Source: Adenophora triphylla var. japonica (Eukaryota; Streptophyta; Magnoliopsida; Asterales; Campanulaceae). From it: 64,000 bases of DNA. How positions within the stretch are numbered: position 1 is the first letter of the stretch; each line of letters opens with the position of its first letter. The notes below the pieces were generated by a model that made no database searches, was not told the origin of the DNA, and saw only the letters and a list, made by a program, of their open reading frames with translations. Location of the stretch: positions 667,885 to 731,884 of the forward strand of contig JAFEMH010000522.1 in the NCBI GenBank assembly GCA_022495995.1, in the 5' to 3' direction. Shown piece after piece: positions 33,063-44,755 of the stretch. The position numbers and the translations under genes were made by a program.

Positions 33063-33604
33063 TTAGATTATACGTTTCTCATTTATATGACCAAGCCGGC
33101 AATGCCATGTGAACGTGTTGTTCACATCATTCGGTTTAGATTTCACGCTTATATTATAGATATCTTCAATATTATTTTGTATCTTAACATCAAGGATATG
33201 AAGACCATTCAATGATATATGCATTACAATAATACATATCATTAAATAAATATAAAGCTTCTTATTCTCAATAAGAAAATTTATATCCTTCATCATCCTC
33301 ATAAGAAACAAAATGATACTCCTACTCAAATTAGGAACGTAGTCACACTTGTTCAAAACAAGTACTAGTCCACAAGGTAAAGTGACTTCATAAGTCCCTA
33401 CGGCTAATGCAGCAACTCTTGCTTCATTACTACGCATAGGTTTAATTCACCTTCTTTGAGTAGCTTTCTATTCTTTATTTCTTGCACATTTAAACAAATG
33501 TGGGATCTATATCCGGTATCATATACCCAAGAACAAGAAGTTGAAAGGAAAATATCTATCATATAAATATTTGAAGTAGTAGCAATCAAATTGCCCTTCT
33601 TCAC
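33063..33604 (-). pseudogene. C1 protease and GAG-pre-integrase remnant
   Basis: 33404-33604 carries SWVYDTGYRSHICLNVQEIK, with the aspartic protease DTG. 33063-33437 ends with TFTWHCRLGHINEKRI, the GAG-pre-integrase/HHCC start of copia integrase. The two frames overlap by a shift near 33420. Confidence 0.88.
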
Positions 33605-34200
33605 CTTTTAGGCCTTCCTTATTAGCCTTGCAACTTTGCTTCTAATGACAATCTCATTGCAGCGGTAGCAAACTGCATCCTTTTGAGACACTTTGGGTTT
33701 AGCCTCTTCGGCATTGGCAACTTTTGCCCTAGGTTTAGCAACCTTTGCTTTACCTTCTTGCCTTCCCTTTTGAATCCCTTTCTTGTGTTAACCATTAACA
33801 CACTTGCGGATTGCTCCTTTTGCATCTCATGCATTAAAAGCCTTCACCACAACATATATCTTTTGTCTAGCTTGCACTTGGAACATTTCCTTTTGTGCGT
33901 TGTGCTAGAACAAAAGCAATTTCACGTGTTCAAGGTTCTTCTTAAGAGCCTTTAAACATGAGTGGCAAGTATAGGAGCAAACAAACATCATAGGAATCAT
34001 CTAAATGTTTCTTATGTTGCTCCTTACTGTCCTTTGCAACGTTTGCGGTGGGTTCGGCGGGAATAGATTCGTCAGAACGTACAATTTTGCTTAAGAACTC
34101 TTCTTGAGCATCGATCAAATCGAGAATAACTTGTACCGTTCTTTTCGAACTTGTCCTTCATAAGGACGAATCGCAATAATAAGGATTAATTATAGTTTAA
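33605..34200 (-). pseudogene. C1 Gag remnant
   Basis: Fragmentary minus-strand frames (KPKCLKRMQFATAAMR, with broken zinc-knuckle residues) in the position expected for Gag. Heavily degraded. Confidence 0.5.
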
Positions 34201-35150
34201 TGCTATTTCTACAACAAAATATGCAACACATATGAACACATATAAGTACCGATTTCATTTAAGAGATTAAATAACGTATTTCATAAATACTCCCACTAAA
34301 TTTTATAACCTTCTTATGCAAATATGCATAATATAATTTAATAGGCTAAGACCCAACTTTAATTTAATTTCAAGTCGGCTATGTAGCACATTTGCTCAAA
34401 ATTAAACTAAAAGGTAGATAACATTTATCAATCATATCTATATATGACTCTTAGATCATTATGAGATTATAGACATCATATGTCACATGTTTCAATCTCA
34501 TCTTATGCCTTAGGCCCAAAACCGTTTTGATAGCCTAATTGAGTTCAACCATGTTAAACGTATAGCAACCACTATTTGCTCATCTTGATCATACAAAGAT
34601 AGAATTAATGCACCTTGCTATGGCGAGCCCACATAAAACTACCCGTGTACTCACAAGTGTTTAAACATGGGTGGCATAAAACAAACTCAAATTACAAAGA
34701 AGGTTCAATTTTTCATGCTTATCAATTACATCCCAAGGTTGATTCATGAAAACTATATGAACATAATTATGAACATGGAATGATGCAACACATATTACAT
34801 TTGATCAGTAATTACTAGTACGCGGCCACGTGTTCCAAGATTATCCCACACTTCCATCGAAGTGCACAGTGGGGAAAGGTTTTGGTGTCCGGCCAATATA
34901 CCAAGTAATACATCACAAATATCCTAGATTAATCACATTAATCATATCAATGAAAATTGACATCCCATAATCTAGATTAATCATATTAATCATATATATT
35001 ACAATTTCATAATCATGGTATATCTATATATACTATTACTTCTCAAGTAAAACTCATACAATTTCATATTCTAGATCATGCACATCATGAAAATTCATAT
35101 AATCATATTACATAATTATCATGATTATCTAACTAAGCATCATGAACGGG
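34201..35150 (-). other. C1 5' leader and Gag N-terminal region, nothing clear
   Basis: AT-rich sequence between the PBS and the first recognisable Gag remnant. I see no frame with supportable motifs. Confidence 0.5.
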
Positions 35151-35162
35151 GCTCCGATACCA
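35151..35162 (-). other. C1 primer binding site
   Basis: Minus-strand TGGTATCGGAGC, one mismatch from the initiator-Met PBS, 2 nt from the LTR. Confidence 0.85.
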
Positions 35163-35164
35163 GC

Positions 35165-36612
35165 TGTAGGGTTTCGAGGGTCCATGCGCAGCGGAATAAG
35201 CAATAACTCGAAAAACCCCAAGCCCTAGAATCCATTCTAGATGAATAATTAAGAGAGATGAAATAGAATTACCAACCTTGAATGCTTTTGCCTTTGATAA
35301 ACTTGACCCGACTCCAGATTGAATGATCTTTTTAATCCTTGATGAACGAACGGGAATCACGAACCAAAGATCTTGATGAACGAAGATCCTCTATGTTTAT
35401 CCACGCGGAACGAACCCTAGAACTCTTCTAGGAGGATTGCTAGATCGATTGATTGAAACACCTTTCAATCAATGAAGAACAATGGATTTGGTGGTGTTTG
35501 ATTCTCAATTCTCAATTGAAATCTCCCACTCTAAGTGTTTCTCTCAAGCCAAAACGTTCTGATGACGGCTAGGGCAACCAGGGGTAAGTATTTATACATT
35601 ATAAAACTTTTCCCCTCGTGAAAACCCTAGTTTTAAGTCAATTCCGCGTCAGTCCAGTGCCCAGGGGACGAGTCGTCCCCCAGGGGACGAGTCGTCCCCT
35701 GGCACCCAGCTTCTGAATCTGGCGTCCCCCTTAAGGGGAATAGTTGGTTACGGCACAGGGGACGAGTCGTCCCCGAGAACAAAAACTCCATATTCTTCAT
35801 TTTTGACAATTCGTTCGATGCGTGTGACCCCATAGGACTATATTATGTTGTGATGAGTTCGATCACATCGATCCTCATAAGACATGAGCGGACTCTAGCA
35901 AGCCATCATGCCTACCCAAATAATATAATATCAAGTTCGATTTCCTATATAGAACATATCACAATCCCATTGTCACACGATGTTATATTGAACATGAGTC
36001 ATGGTCCATGTCAACTCATATTGTTCAATGCTTTCTCGTTATCAAGTAAATTGATTAATCGAATGATATTAATCACATTAATTCATTCGGGCATGGCCAT
36101 GCACTACATCAATCTTACTTACGAGTGGCCTAGCAAACATCTCTCTTTACGAGGGACAATTTCCATCTTGACTTATCATTCTTCCCAACAAGAATCATAC
36201 CATGCCAATGATAGCCCTTATTGTCATCCGGTTAAAGACAACGTTAAACTATATCAAACATGATATTCATCGAGCGGAAGACGATGATAATCTCAGGTCA
36301 AAGGATATCAATGATATGACTATATGAGATTTAATTATGACATATGACCATGACATAAATCTCATAATGGGTCAAGTCCAGTACCTTGTTCTCTAACAAG
36401 TACCCATGAATCTAATGTGCATCTCCATGCATATAATCATCACATGATTATCCATTAGACTTCATACTAGTGCTTCATAAGTACTAGGGACACGATTATT
36501 ATAACTAAACATGCAAACACATATAATAATCAAAGAAGCAATCTCATATATAAATGAACAATGACATTACATAAAGGTCTATCTCTATAGGCCTAGGGCA
36601 CTAACACCTACA
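35165..36612 (-). repeat. C1 5' LTR (right, 1448 bp) with palindrome cluster
   Basis: Matches 29039-30494 closely. The palindromes here are two perfect GGGGACGAGTCGTCCCC copies at about 35664-35700 and a third near 35759-35775. Confidence 0.93.
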
Positions 36613-37956
36613 GCCACGTACCAGTATCATTCTTCTATTTTCTAAAAAAAGAAAGGTTTTTCTTAAAGAGAGTCTAACTTTCTCCAAATCAACTTGGACA
36701 AATTTTTCATTCTTCTTGTGTGTGCATCTGTGTCATGTTGTGTGCTTTGCCTTGATTCCATGCTTATATGCTCTATCATGCTTTGGTATGTGATACTATC
36801 GAGAGCCGGGGCTCTTTTCCTTTTTTGCTACTTGCTTGTTCCGTCAAAATAGAACAGGGCGGAAAGATACAGGACTACAGCTACTGGTAAAACTCTGACA
36901 TTTAAGGCAGTCCCTTTTTGTCATGCTTTGACTCATTCCTTTGTTTTTTCTCTTTGCATACTGCATAAAAAAAAAACAAAAAAACAAAAGCAAAAAAAAA
37001 AAAATCTTTTATAAAAAACAAAAATATTTTCTTAGAAAATACCTTCACACTACTCGCACTCTACCTGCACATAGAGTTACAACCCGGGAGTGTACGGACG
37101 ACATCGCGGAAAGCGACGTGTTTCGCTGACGTTTGAGCGCCTAAAGTCCTCCTAGCCAGTGAGTCAGCCAACACTTGTCCGTGACACACCTTACACCGTG
37201 ACTGGTTGGTTTTTGGCAAATACTTTTCAAAACGTCATTCAAAACTCGGTTTTCAAAATTTCCTCACAAAGTCCAAGTCGTATCCCGTCTCCAAAAGTCT
37301 CGGTATACCTTCCCCTCTTAGTGTCAAAATTACCCAATGTAAGTAAACGTCAAGACTTTGACATATCTCAACATAAGCACGTGTCGATCTCACGGTTTGA
37401 CTCCGCAAGGAATCATAACACGTTTTCGACATGCGCCAAATGTGAGACCATGTCGAATTCTTGAATACATACTGACGAAGGATTATGCCAGAATTTCGCC
37501 ACAAAGCAGCGAAAGGTTATGCCAGATTTTCAACTCGAAAAGAGGAAAAGTCACGCCCAATTTTGCCAGGATCTTACCTGCAAATTGAGGTATCGTACAT
37601 TCAAACGTACTTTCCGACTCTTTCTCCTCCCGAGTTTAGACGTTGACTCGGACTTGGTTTTGAAAACCCCGAGTTTGAACCATTTTGACTTGTATGCCCA
37701 TACGCTCGTTCTCCCCTTTCGGTTGGTGGGTTCCACGTGCTCTATAGGACCTCTGCCGGGATTGTCCGTCCCAGAGGGGCAATACAGGTGAAATACAGAG
37801 GGCCTATAGATGTAGTGATGGGACCCACTAATCCAGGAATAGAGTAGAATGCGAAAAAGAAGGTATTTCCCCCTTTTCCAACCATTCCTAGGATTAATAA
37901 AATCATTTTTGTAAATAATACAAAAATATAAAAATACAAAAAGAAAAAGCATATGC
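36613..37956 (+). other. T2 5' UTR continuation, no recognised gene
   Basis: Contains A-rich low complexity at 36965-37030 and several short open frames (such as 37159-37464 and 37519-37791) without family motifs. Given its place between the PBS and the coding region it is most simply the long Tat leader. Confidence 0.55.
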
Positions 37957-38669
37957 ATGGGTCCATCCTCAGCCTATCCTCTCCCCCACCTAAAACCGTT
38001 CTCTCCCCCTTTCAGCGAGCAAGTATTGGGTCAGAGTTCCGGGTGGTCGGTTAATCAGTCTCTCTCCAGTCAGGGATTCATTCTCGGCGGTCTCGAAATG
38101 GCGGGTCGCGGGGTTCGGCAAGTTTGGGTCCGAACGCGAGATCCCGGCTCGAATCGTAATATCGGTCAGGGCACAGGCCGGATCAAGGACAGAACGCAGG
38201 GCCAAACATAGCCCTGAATGCCTCTCCTAGCAGTGGATACGGCGGAGGTCCTCACATGACACCCCCGGGAAGTCCGTTTGTCAACCCTCAATTCAACTTT
38301 CCTCAGGAAGCTTCCCTCCGTGCCGCCCTCGAAGCCTCTCGTGCCCGTGAAGAGGCCGGTTGGGCTCGCTATGTTGAAGTGATGCGCATGCAAGGTATCG
38401 CAGTAATCCGTCATCCGGATGGGTCCTACGAAGAAATCAGGGAAGAACCTATTGTACCCGCAAATGGTGAAGCAATCAGTGCTGATGACAAGTCAAACGC
38501 TCTCTTCTGCTACATGCTATCTTGGGAAGAAATCCGGGTCACAGCGAAAACAGCAAACAATGTCCAGCATGATGGCATGGCCCCCAATTCCCAGTCTACT
38601 CCCCTCACTTGGGAAGAGATTAAGTGTGCCGCAAATTCAAGCTCGGCAATCACTATTAACCAATTGTGA
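37957..38669 (+). pseudogene. T2 Gag-region remnant
   Basis: Two overlapping frames. 37957-38211 includes MAGRGVRQVWVRTRDPG (ATG at 38097). The other runs from the codon after TAA at about 38157 to 38669, with PQFNFPQEASLRAALEASRA, VEVMRMQGIAVIRHPDGSYE and two LSWEEI/LTWEEI repeats. I recognise neither the Gag core nor a CCHC knuckle. Its position just before protease suggests the N-terminal part of Gag joined by deletion to the Gag-protease junction. Confidence 0.45.
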
Positions 38670-38720
38670 CAAGCAGCCTGGCCATATGCCACACATGGGC
38701 CTCCTCTGAGTTGGTCAGAA

Positions 38721-41700
38721 TTGAATGAAGAACACAATGAGGGCCAAGACGTTAAGGTAAACTTGCTCACCAGGTCAGGAAAAATGTTGGGAACTGACGT
38801 CGCCGGACCATCGGGAAAAGACAAAGAAGCAGTTGTTCCGGGGGAAGGTGCTGGCAAAAGTCCATACGCCAAGGGGACATTCGAAGAAGACCTAATAGAG
38901 AATGACCCAATCCTTGCACAACTAAAACGAACCCAGGCCAACATTTCTCTCTGGTCTCTCCTAACTTCTTCTTATCCTCACAAGCTGAAGCTGGAGGAAG
39001 CTCTATCCAGGACGATGGTATCCGTAAATTCCACCCCCGACGAAGCATGCCAGTTGATAGGTACCGCCCAGTACGGAAACATCATCACCTTTACAGAATT
39101 GGATTTGCCAAAATACGGCGCCAGTCACAACGAGTCTCTGCACATCACTGTTCAGTTAGATGGACGCCGGCTCCCCCATGTAATGGTAGACAATGGCTCA
39201 GCTATGAATGTACTGCCTGCCAGGATGATGAGCCTGTTGGACATTAAGGCCACTGATCTAAAGCCATCCGACCAGACCATAAAGGCATACGACTCTACAT
39301 CTAGGAAAGTTCTGGGTGTGATACCATTAACTATGTGGTTCGGAAAGAAGCCCCTGGTGGTTGAGTTTCAGGTAATAGACATTCCGGTCAGCTTCTCCGC
39401 TCTGCTAGGAAGACCGTGGCTGCACCAAATCAATGGCGTCGCTTCAACCTTGCATCAATGTGTCAAGTTCGTTCAAGACGGCGAGCTGACCATCATCTAT
39501 GGGGACAGTATCACCATCGAGGGCACCAATGATGAGGGAAGGCCGGTAATGGAAATTAAACACGATGAAGCCAACTTGATGTTAAGCGGTTTCAGAGTCG
39601 AAAGCCCAAAGGCCCAAATCTGCACAATCGACCTAACAACCTCTCTTGACAAGCTCCCCCCAGTTATGATAATGATGAGACGTATGAACTACATTCCGGG
39701 GCTTGGTCTTGGAAGACGTCAACAGGGTACCCACAAGCTTGAGGAACTAAAGCTGAAGAGGGACAAAGAAGGTCTGGGATATGTCGGGAAGACCCCCAAG
39801 GACAAAGAGGTTGACAAGATCGAAGCTGCAGAAAAGAAGAAGGCTAGGGCTGCTGGAAAAACCTATGTCAAGCTTAATCTCCGTCCTTATCATCCTTCCC
39901 TGGAAAAGTATTTCGTCAAAGAAAAGGGTGTTGATCTCGCATGCCCTAAAAGCCAGCTCAAGAAAATGGAAGATCTTACTTTGAAAGAGTTCATCACTAA
40001 CAAGCCTGACATTCCAGGGGCTGTGACTACCTTCGAAAGCCAGTATCACTTCTGGGGGAACCCTGATTTCACCAGCCAGTTCAAAAGGTTATCCATGATC
40101 GAGCCTATGATCGGGGAGGTCAACGAAATCACCGAGTTTGATATGGGCAAAGATATCGCAGCCTTGTTCGAAGGAGCAGATTTGTCAAAAACCACCGGGG
40201 CTGATCCACTGATGAAAGCACCACTGATTGATTTACGCAAAGATGCGCCACCAATGGCCGGGGCTGTTGATAAAGATCCTCTCGGTATGATTGACCTTCT
40301 GACTGGGGATGATTATATACCTGTGATCGATTTTCCGGCAGGTAAAGATTATGTATCAGTGATTGATTTTGGTGGAGACAAGAAGATCGATCCGCGCACC
40401 TTCGTCAGCACTTCAGAAATGCCACTCCAAAATTGGATCTCTTTCAAAGGACCGATCGCCAGCCGGGAAGTTATGACGAAGAAGCTCGGGCTGACCCCTC
40501 GTCCTGGTGTGTCTGAGTCAAAGTCAATCCCTGTAATCCTGAGTCAGTCCTCAGAGTCTTTTGTTATCGAGTTCGAGTCTCTAGATAGGTCTAGTACTCT
40601 CACGGCCGATGATCATCGCCGTGTCTTTAACTCTGTCTTCCCTTTTGCATTAAATGAAATGGTTGACCTTTCTGCGTATCCCTTAATTGCCACCTTAACA
40701 AATGATAAGTTAACTAAGACAAATCTTAATGACTTAAAAGTGGTTAACAATGATTCATTTGAAGAAGACACAGACCTTTTAGATGAAAACTTTTTAAACG
40801 ATAATATAAAGCAGGTTTTTGACCGAGACGACAATCGGGCCCAAGCTGCCGATGAAGTATTAACCACGGTGAATTTGGGAACTACGAAAGAACCCAAAGA
40901 GACACAAATTGGTAGTTTCTTCACCGAGAAAGAACGGGAAGCCCTCATCAATCTGCTCAAGGAATACGTGGACGTATTTTCCTGGTCTTACAAAGACATG
41001 CCCGGGTTGGATACCTCCACTGTCGAACATCGAATCCCCCTGGACCCAGAAGCCAGGCCTGTCAAGCAAAAGCTCCATCGGATCAAGCCAGAATGGTCCC
41101 TCCAAGTCAAAGAGGAGATAGAGAAGCTGCTCAGAGTGGGTTTCATCAGAGTGGTCGAATACCCCAAATGGTTGGCCAACATAGTAACAGTTACCAAGTC
41201 GAATGGCAAAGTCAGGGTTTGTGTGGACTTCAGAGACCTAAACAAAGCTAGCCCGAAGGACGACTTTCCTTTGCCCAATATTGATCTGTTGGTAGACACT
41301 ACCGCCAGCTACGAAGTCAAATCATTCGTGGATGGTTTTGCAGGTTACAATCAGATTAAAGTTGCCGAAGAAGATCAGGAAAAGACTTCCTTCACCAGCC
41401 CTTGGGGAACCTTCTGCTATACGGTTATGCCCTTCGGTCTGAAGAATGCCGGTGCCACTTACCAGCGAGCAGTCACTGCACTTTTCCATGACATGATCCA
41501 CAAGGAGATCGAAGTCTATGTTGATGACATGATTATTCATTCCAAGGGATCAGATGGTCAACACTTGATCGACTTGAGGAAGTTCTTCAACCGACTGCAG
41601 GAGCATGAAATGAGGTTGAACCCAGCAAAATGCACCTTTGGCGTAGTCCGAGGAAAGGTTCTGGGATACATGGTCACAGAGCGAGGGATTGAAGCCGATC

Positions 41701-44150
41701 CAAGAAAAATCAAAGCCATCATGGAGATGAAGCCACCAACGACAGTCACGGAGGTGAAGGCTTTCATGGGCCGTCTCCAATACATTAGCCGATTCATCCA
41801 TCAGCTAACTTCTATCTGTGAGCCGATCTTCAAGCTGCTCAGAAGGAATCAGGAAGTTGAGTGGAACGAACAGTGTCAAACCGCCTTCGAGACAATCAAG
41901 GCCTACTTGGTCCATCCCCCAATCCTGTGTCCTCCGCATAAAGACAAGCCCTTGTTGCTATACTTAACGGTTACAGATACAGCTGTTGGAGCCATGCTCG
42001 CACAAGAAAAGCCAGATTCGAAGGTGGAAAATGCCATATACTTCGTCAGCCGGAAGCTTCAGGGCAGCGAATTGAACTACTCAGCTCTAGAGAAAACCTG
42101 TGCAGCCTTGGTGTGGGTGGTCAGCAAACTAAGACACTACCTCCTGGCGCATACAGTACACCTAGTGTCAAAGATGGATCCCATTAAATGCCTATTCAGT
42201 AAATCTTCTCTGTCATCAAGGCTAGCGAAATGGTCATTCTTTCTAGCCGAATTTGATATCAAGTTCGTAACCCGCAAGGCAATCAAAGGCCAAGCTCTGT
42301 CGGATCATCTGGCAGATTTCCCGAGCTCAGAAACGTCAGAAGTCGAACCCCAATTTCCAGACGATGGAATTTTCATGATAGAGGGTACAGACCATTGGCA
42401 GTTGTTCTTTGATGGCGCCGCTAACAAAAGAGGTAATGGTATTGGCATGGTGTTAGTTGATCCAAAGGATGTACACACTCCCATTGCTATCAAGTTGAAC
42501 TTCCCGGCTACTAATAACGCCGCGGAATACGAAGCTTGCATAGCCGGCCTCGAGGCAGCTCTAGAGCGAAATGTCGAAAAATTGGAGGTGTACGGAGACT
42601 CTCAGCTGATCATCAATCAAGTATCCAATAAGTGGAGAACTGTGGATCCATACCTACAGATGTACTATGCCTACATGGAGGACCTGATCAACCAATTCAA
42701 GGAAGTCACGTTCCACTATCTGCCCCGGGACAAGAACAGGTTCGCAGATGCCTTGGCCACTCTAGCCTCTCTGGTAGAAATTCCAGAAGGAAAATCAGTA
42801 AAACCGTTCAGGGTTGGGAGGCGCGAGAACCCCGCCTACTGTTGCCAGGTCGAGCTAGAAAAAGTCGATGACCCATGGTACAGTCAAATCTTTCAGTACC
42901 TTAAGCATGGCGAAGCCTCATTTCCCACAGAAGAGGATGGTAGGCTAAAAGAAGGCCTCTGCGCAAAGAGCTTGCAAGCATTAAAAAGGTTTTCTGCGCA
43001 GTACGTTATTCTGGGGGACGACCTATGGAAGAAAAGGCATCGAGGGCCACTTCTGCTCTGCATCAGCAAATCTAAGGCCAGAAAAGTCATGGAAGAAGTC
43101 CATGGTGGCGCATGCGGACCACATATGAACGCCCGAGCACTGATGTTCAGCATACTCAGGATGGGCTATTATTGGATCTCCATGGAAACTGATTGCATTC
43201 AATTTGTGCGGACCTGCGATAAATGTCAGCGGTTCTCCAATCTCAACCATATGCCTCCCCATGATCTCTACTGCATGAGCACTCCTTGGCCATTTGCAAC
43301 TTGGGGAATCGACGTCATTGGAAAAATAACTCCGTCCGGTAGCAACAGACACGAATTTGTGTTGGTCGCCGTAGACTACTTCACCAAGTGGGTCGAAGCA
43401 GCATCCTACAAGGTCCTGAACTCCAAAAAGGTAGCCCGCTTCATAAAAGAAAACATTCTGTGCCGATACGGAGTTCCTAATGAGATCATCTCAGACAATG
43501 GGTCACACTTCGAGGGACATACCGACGAACTGCTCGCGGAATTCAGAATCAAGCGACACAAGTCCTCCCCTTACCGCCCTCAAACCAATGGCGCTGTCGA
43601 AGCGGCAAACAAAAACCTGGAAAGAATCATCCGAAAGATGGCCGAAAGGAACCGGGACTGGCCCGAGAAGCTTCACTTAGCACTATGGGGCTACCGCACC
43701 TCAGTAAGAACAGCCACGGGTGAAACTCCGTTCGCTTTAACCTATGGGATGGAGGCCGTTTTGCCCATCGAGTTGGAAATACCCTCTCTACGGGTCCTGC
43801 TTGAAAATGAGGTCAACGAGATAGAATGGCTTCAGAGTCGAAACGACGAGCTAGCTCTCCTGGACGAGCGGAGGCTTAAAGCAATGGAGCACATCCGAGC
43901 TTATCAGAAGCGCATGGCTAGGGCCTTTGATAAGAAGGTACATCCCCGCGACATTAAAGTGGGTGATTTGGTCCTAAAAGAAAAGCCACCGAATCAGTTC
44001 AGTCCTCTGGGCAAGTGGGCACCAGTCTGGGTAGGCCCGTATCTGGTGAAAGAAATCTTCTCCGGTGGAGCAATGAAGTTGACGGATTTGGATGGAAACC
44101 CCTTCATGCATCCGGTGAACGGCGACAAATTACGCCGTTATTACATCTGA
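38721..44150 (+). CDS. T2 Pol: protease, G-patch, RT, RNase H, second RNase H, integrase
   Basis: 1809 codons without a stop. Protease: LHITVQLDGRRLPHVMVDNG with the catalytic DNGSA near residue 156. G-patch: YIPGLGLGRRQQGTHKLEEL near 325. RT: YPKWLANIVTV, KVRVCVDFRDLNKA, MPFGLKNAGATYQ, catalytic YVDDM near 933. First RNase H from about 1075 (LLYLTVTDTAVGAML). Second RNase H from about 1224 (WQLFFDGAANKRGNGIGM, AAEYEACIAGLEAAL, EVYGDSQLIINQ), the archaeal-type copy that defines the Tat lineage. Integrase: zinc residues ending CDKCQRF near 1500, then WGIDVIGKI, ISDNGSHFEG and GAVEAANKNLERI for D, D, E. No chromodomain. The long protease-RT linker (about 400-720) contains near-repeats such as YIPVIDFPAGKDYVSVIDF. 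The ATG at 38721 may not be the real start; Gag-Pol is normally one polyprotein. Confidence 0.93.
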   Translation: MNEEHNEGQDVKVNLLTRSGKMLGTDVAGPSGKDKEAVVPGEGAGKSPYAKGTFEEDLIENDPILAQLKRTQANISLWSLLTSSYPHKLKLEEALSRTMVSVNSTPDEACQLIGTAQYGNIITFTELDLPKYGASHNESLHITVQLDGRRLPHVMVDNGSAMNVLPARMMSLLDIKATDLKPSDQTIKAYDSTSRKVLGVIPLTMWFGKKPLVVEFQVIDIPVSFSALLGRPWLHQINGVASTLHQCVKFVQDGELTIIYGDSITIEGTNDEGRPVMEIKHDEANLMLSGFRVESPKAQICTIDLTTSLDKLPPVMIMMRRMNYIPGLGLGRRQQGTHKLEELKLKRDKEGLGYVGKTPKDKEVDKIEAAEKKKARAAGKTYVKLNLRPYHPSLEKYFVKEKGVDLACPKSQLKKMEDLTLKEFITNKPDIPGAVTTFESQYHFWGNPDFTSQFKRLSMIEPMIGEVNEITEFDMGKDIAALFEGADLSKTTGADPLMKAPLIDLRKDAPPMAGAVDKDPLGMIDLLTGDDYIPVIDFPAGKDYVSVIDFGGDKKIDPRTFVSTSEMPLQNWISFKGPIASREVMTKKLGLTPRPGVSESKSIPVILSQSSESFVIEFESLDRSSTLTADDHRRVFNSVFPFALNEMVDLSAYPLIATLTNDKLTKTNLNDLKVVNNDSFEEDTDLLDENFLNDNIKQVFDRDDNRAQAADEVLTTVNLGTTKEPKETQIGSFFTEKEREALINLLKEYVDVFSWSYKDMPGLDTSTVEHRIPLDPEARPVKQKLHRIKPEWSLQVKEEIEKLLRVGFIRVVEYPKWLANIVTVTKSNGKVRVCVDFRDLNKASPKDDFPLPNIDLLVDTTASYEVKSFVDGFAGYNQIKVAEEDQEKTSFTSPWGTFCYTVMPFGLKNAGATYQRAVTALFHDMIHKEIEVYVDDMIIHSKGSDGQHLIDLRKFFNRLQEHEMRLNPAKCTFGVVRGKVLGYMVTERGIEADPRKIKAIMEMKPPTTVTEVKAFMGRLQYISRFIHQLTSICEPIFKLLRRNQEVEWNEQCQTAFETIKAYLVHPPILCPPHKDKPLLLYLTVTDTAVGAMLAQEKPDSKVENAIYFVSRKLQGSELNYSALEKTCAALVWVVSKLRHYLLAHTVHLVSKMDPIKCLFSKSSLSSRLAKWSFFLAEFDIKFVTRKAIKGQALSDHLADFPSSETSEVEPQFPDDGIFMIEGTDHWQLFFDGAANKRGNGIGMVLVDPKDVHTPIAIKLNFPATNNAAEYEACIAGLEAALERNVEKLEVYGDSQLIINQVSNKWRTVDPYLQMYYAYMEDLINQFKEVTFHYLPRDKNRFADALATLASLVEIPEGKSVKPFRVGRRENPAYCCQVELEKVDDPWYSQIFQYLKHGEASFPTEEDGRLKEGLCAKSLQALKRFSAQYVILGDDLWKKRHRGPLLLCISKSKARKVMEEVHGGACGPHMNARALMFSILRMGYYWISMETDCIQFVRTCDKCQRFSNLNHMPPHDLYCMSTPWPFATWGIDVIGKITPSGSNRHEFVLVAVDYFTKWVEAASYKVLNSKKVARFIKENILCRYGVPNEIISDNGSHFEGHTDELLAEFRIKRHKSSPYRPQTNGAVEAANKNLERIIRKMAERNRDWPEKLHLALWGYRTSVRTATGETPFALTYGMEAVLPIELEIPSLRVLLENEVNEIEWLQSRNDELALLDERRLKAMEHIRAYQKRMARAFDKKVHPRDIKVGDLVLKEKPPNQFSPLGKWAPVWVGPYLVKEIFSGGAMKLTDLDGNPFMHPVNGDKLRRYYI

Positions 44151-44755
44151 ATCGAGTCTCCCCCTCTAAAAAAAAAAAGAAAAGATATAAAAAAAAAAAA
44201 AACAACAAAAAAAAGCGCAAAAATAATGTACCCGGCAACGGAGAAAACCTCTCAAAAGGCGAGTCCGTGCAAAACAAAGGGCGCGCTAGGTGCTAAAGAA
44301 TATACCCAACTAGGCTGAAAACCCTAAAAACGGGCGGTCTAGGTAAAAAATAGGGTTGCACCATTTGTCCCCCTTCTATCTATCCCTTTCTTAAACATAA
44401 AGGTAATTGGGTCGAACTACGGAGACCTGAGCTCCTCAGTCCAATCTGTAAAAGGGGAACGTAGGCAGCCGTTCGCGGTTCGGTCTAAAAAACATAAAAA
44501 TCACCAAATCCTGTCAAACAGTTGTATTTGTGATCACCAAAATGTGTCTTGATTAAGTTTTGAAGTAATTTCAACTTTCATCACATTAATACATTCATTG
44601 ATGAGTTCAAGCACGGTCTACTCTCGACTCATTAACATTAGCTAAAATAATATCTTTTAAAAAGAGCATCTAAATTGTCTGTGTTGGCAACAAGGGATAC
44701 AATGACTGATCGCCTAATCCTAGTCGCTCGTTCCCACTCCCGAGCTAGCATTCTT
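44151..44755 (+). other. T2 post-pol region
   Basis: A-rich tract at 44167-44225, then CGAACTACGG...GGGAACGTAGGCAGCC (about 44413-44471), the same 3'-UTR motif seen inverted in T1 and T3. No supported gene. Confidence 0.6.

Larger units (their letters stand above)
29039..36612 (-). mobile_element. C1: Ty1/copia retrotransposon, degenerate
   Basis: LTRs at 29039-30494 and 35165-36612 (TGTAGG/CCTACA ends) flank a 4.7-kb minus-strand region with copia order: Gag, protease (YDTG), GAG-pre-integrase, integrase remnant, RT, RNase H. The PBS (35151-35162) matches initiator-Met tRNA with one mismatch. Many stops make it inactive, although the LTRs remain very alike. It sits in the 5' UTR of T2. The 5-bp flanks (AATCC and GCCAC) do not match. 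Confidence 0.92.
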
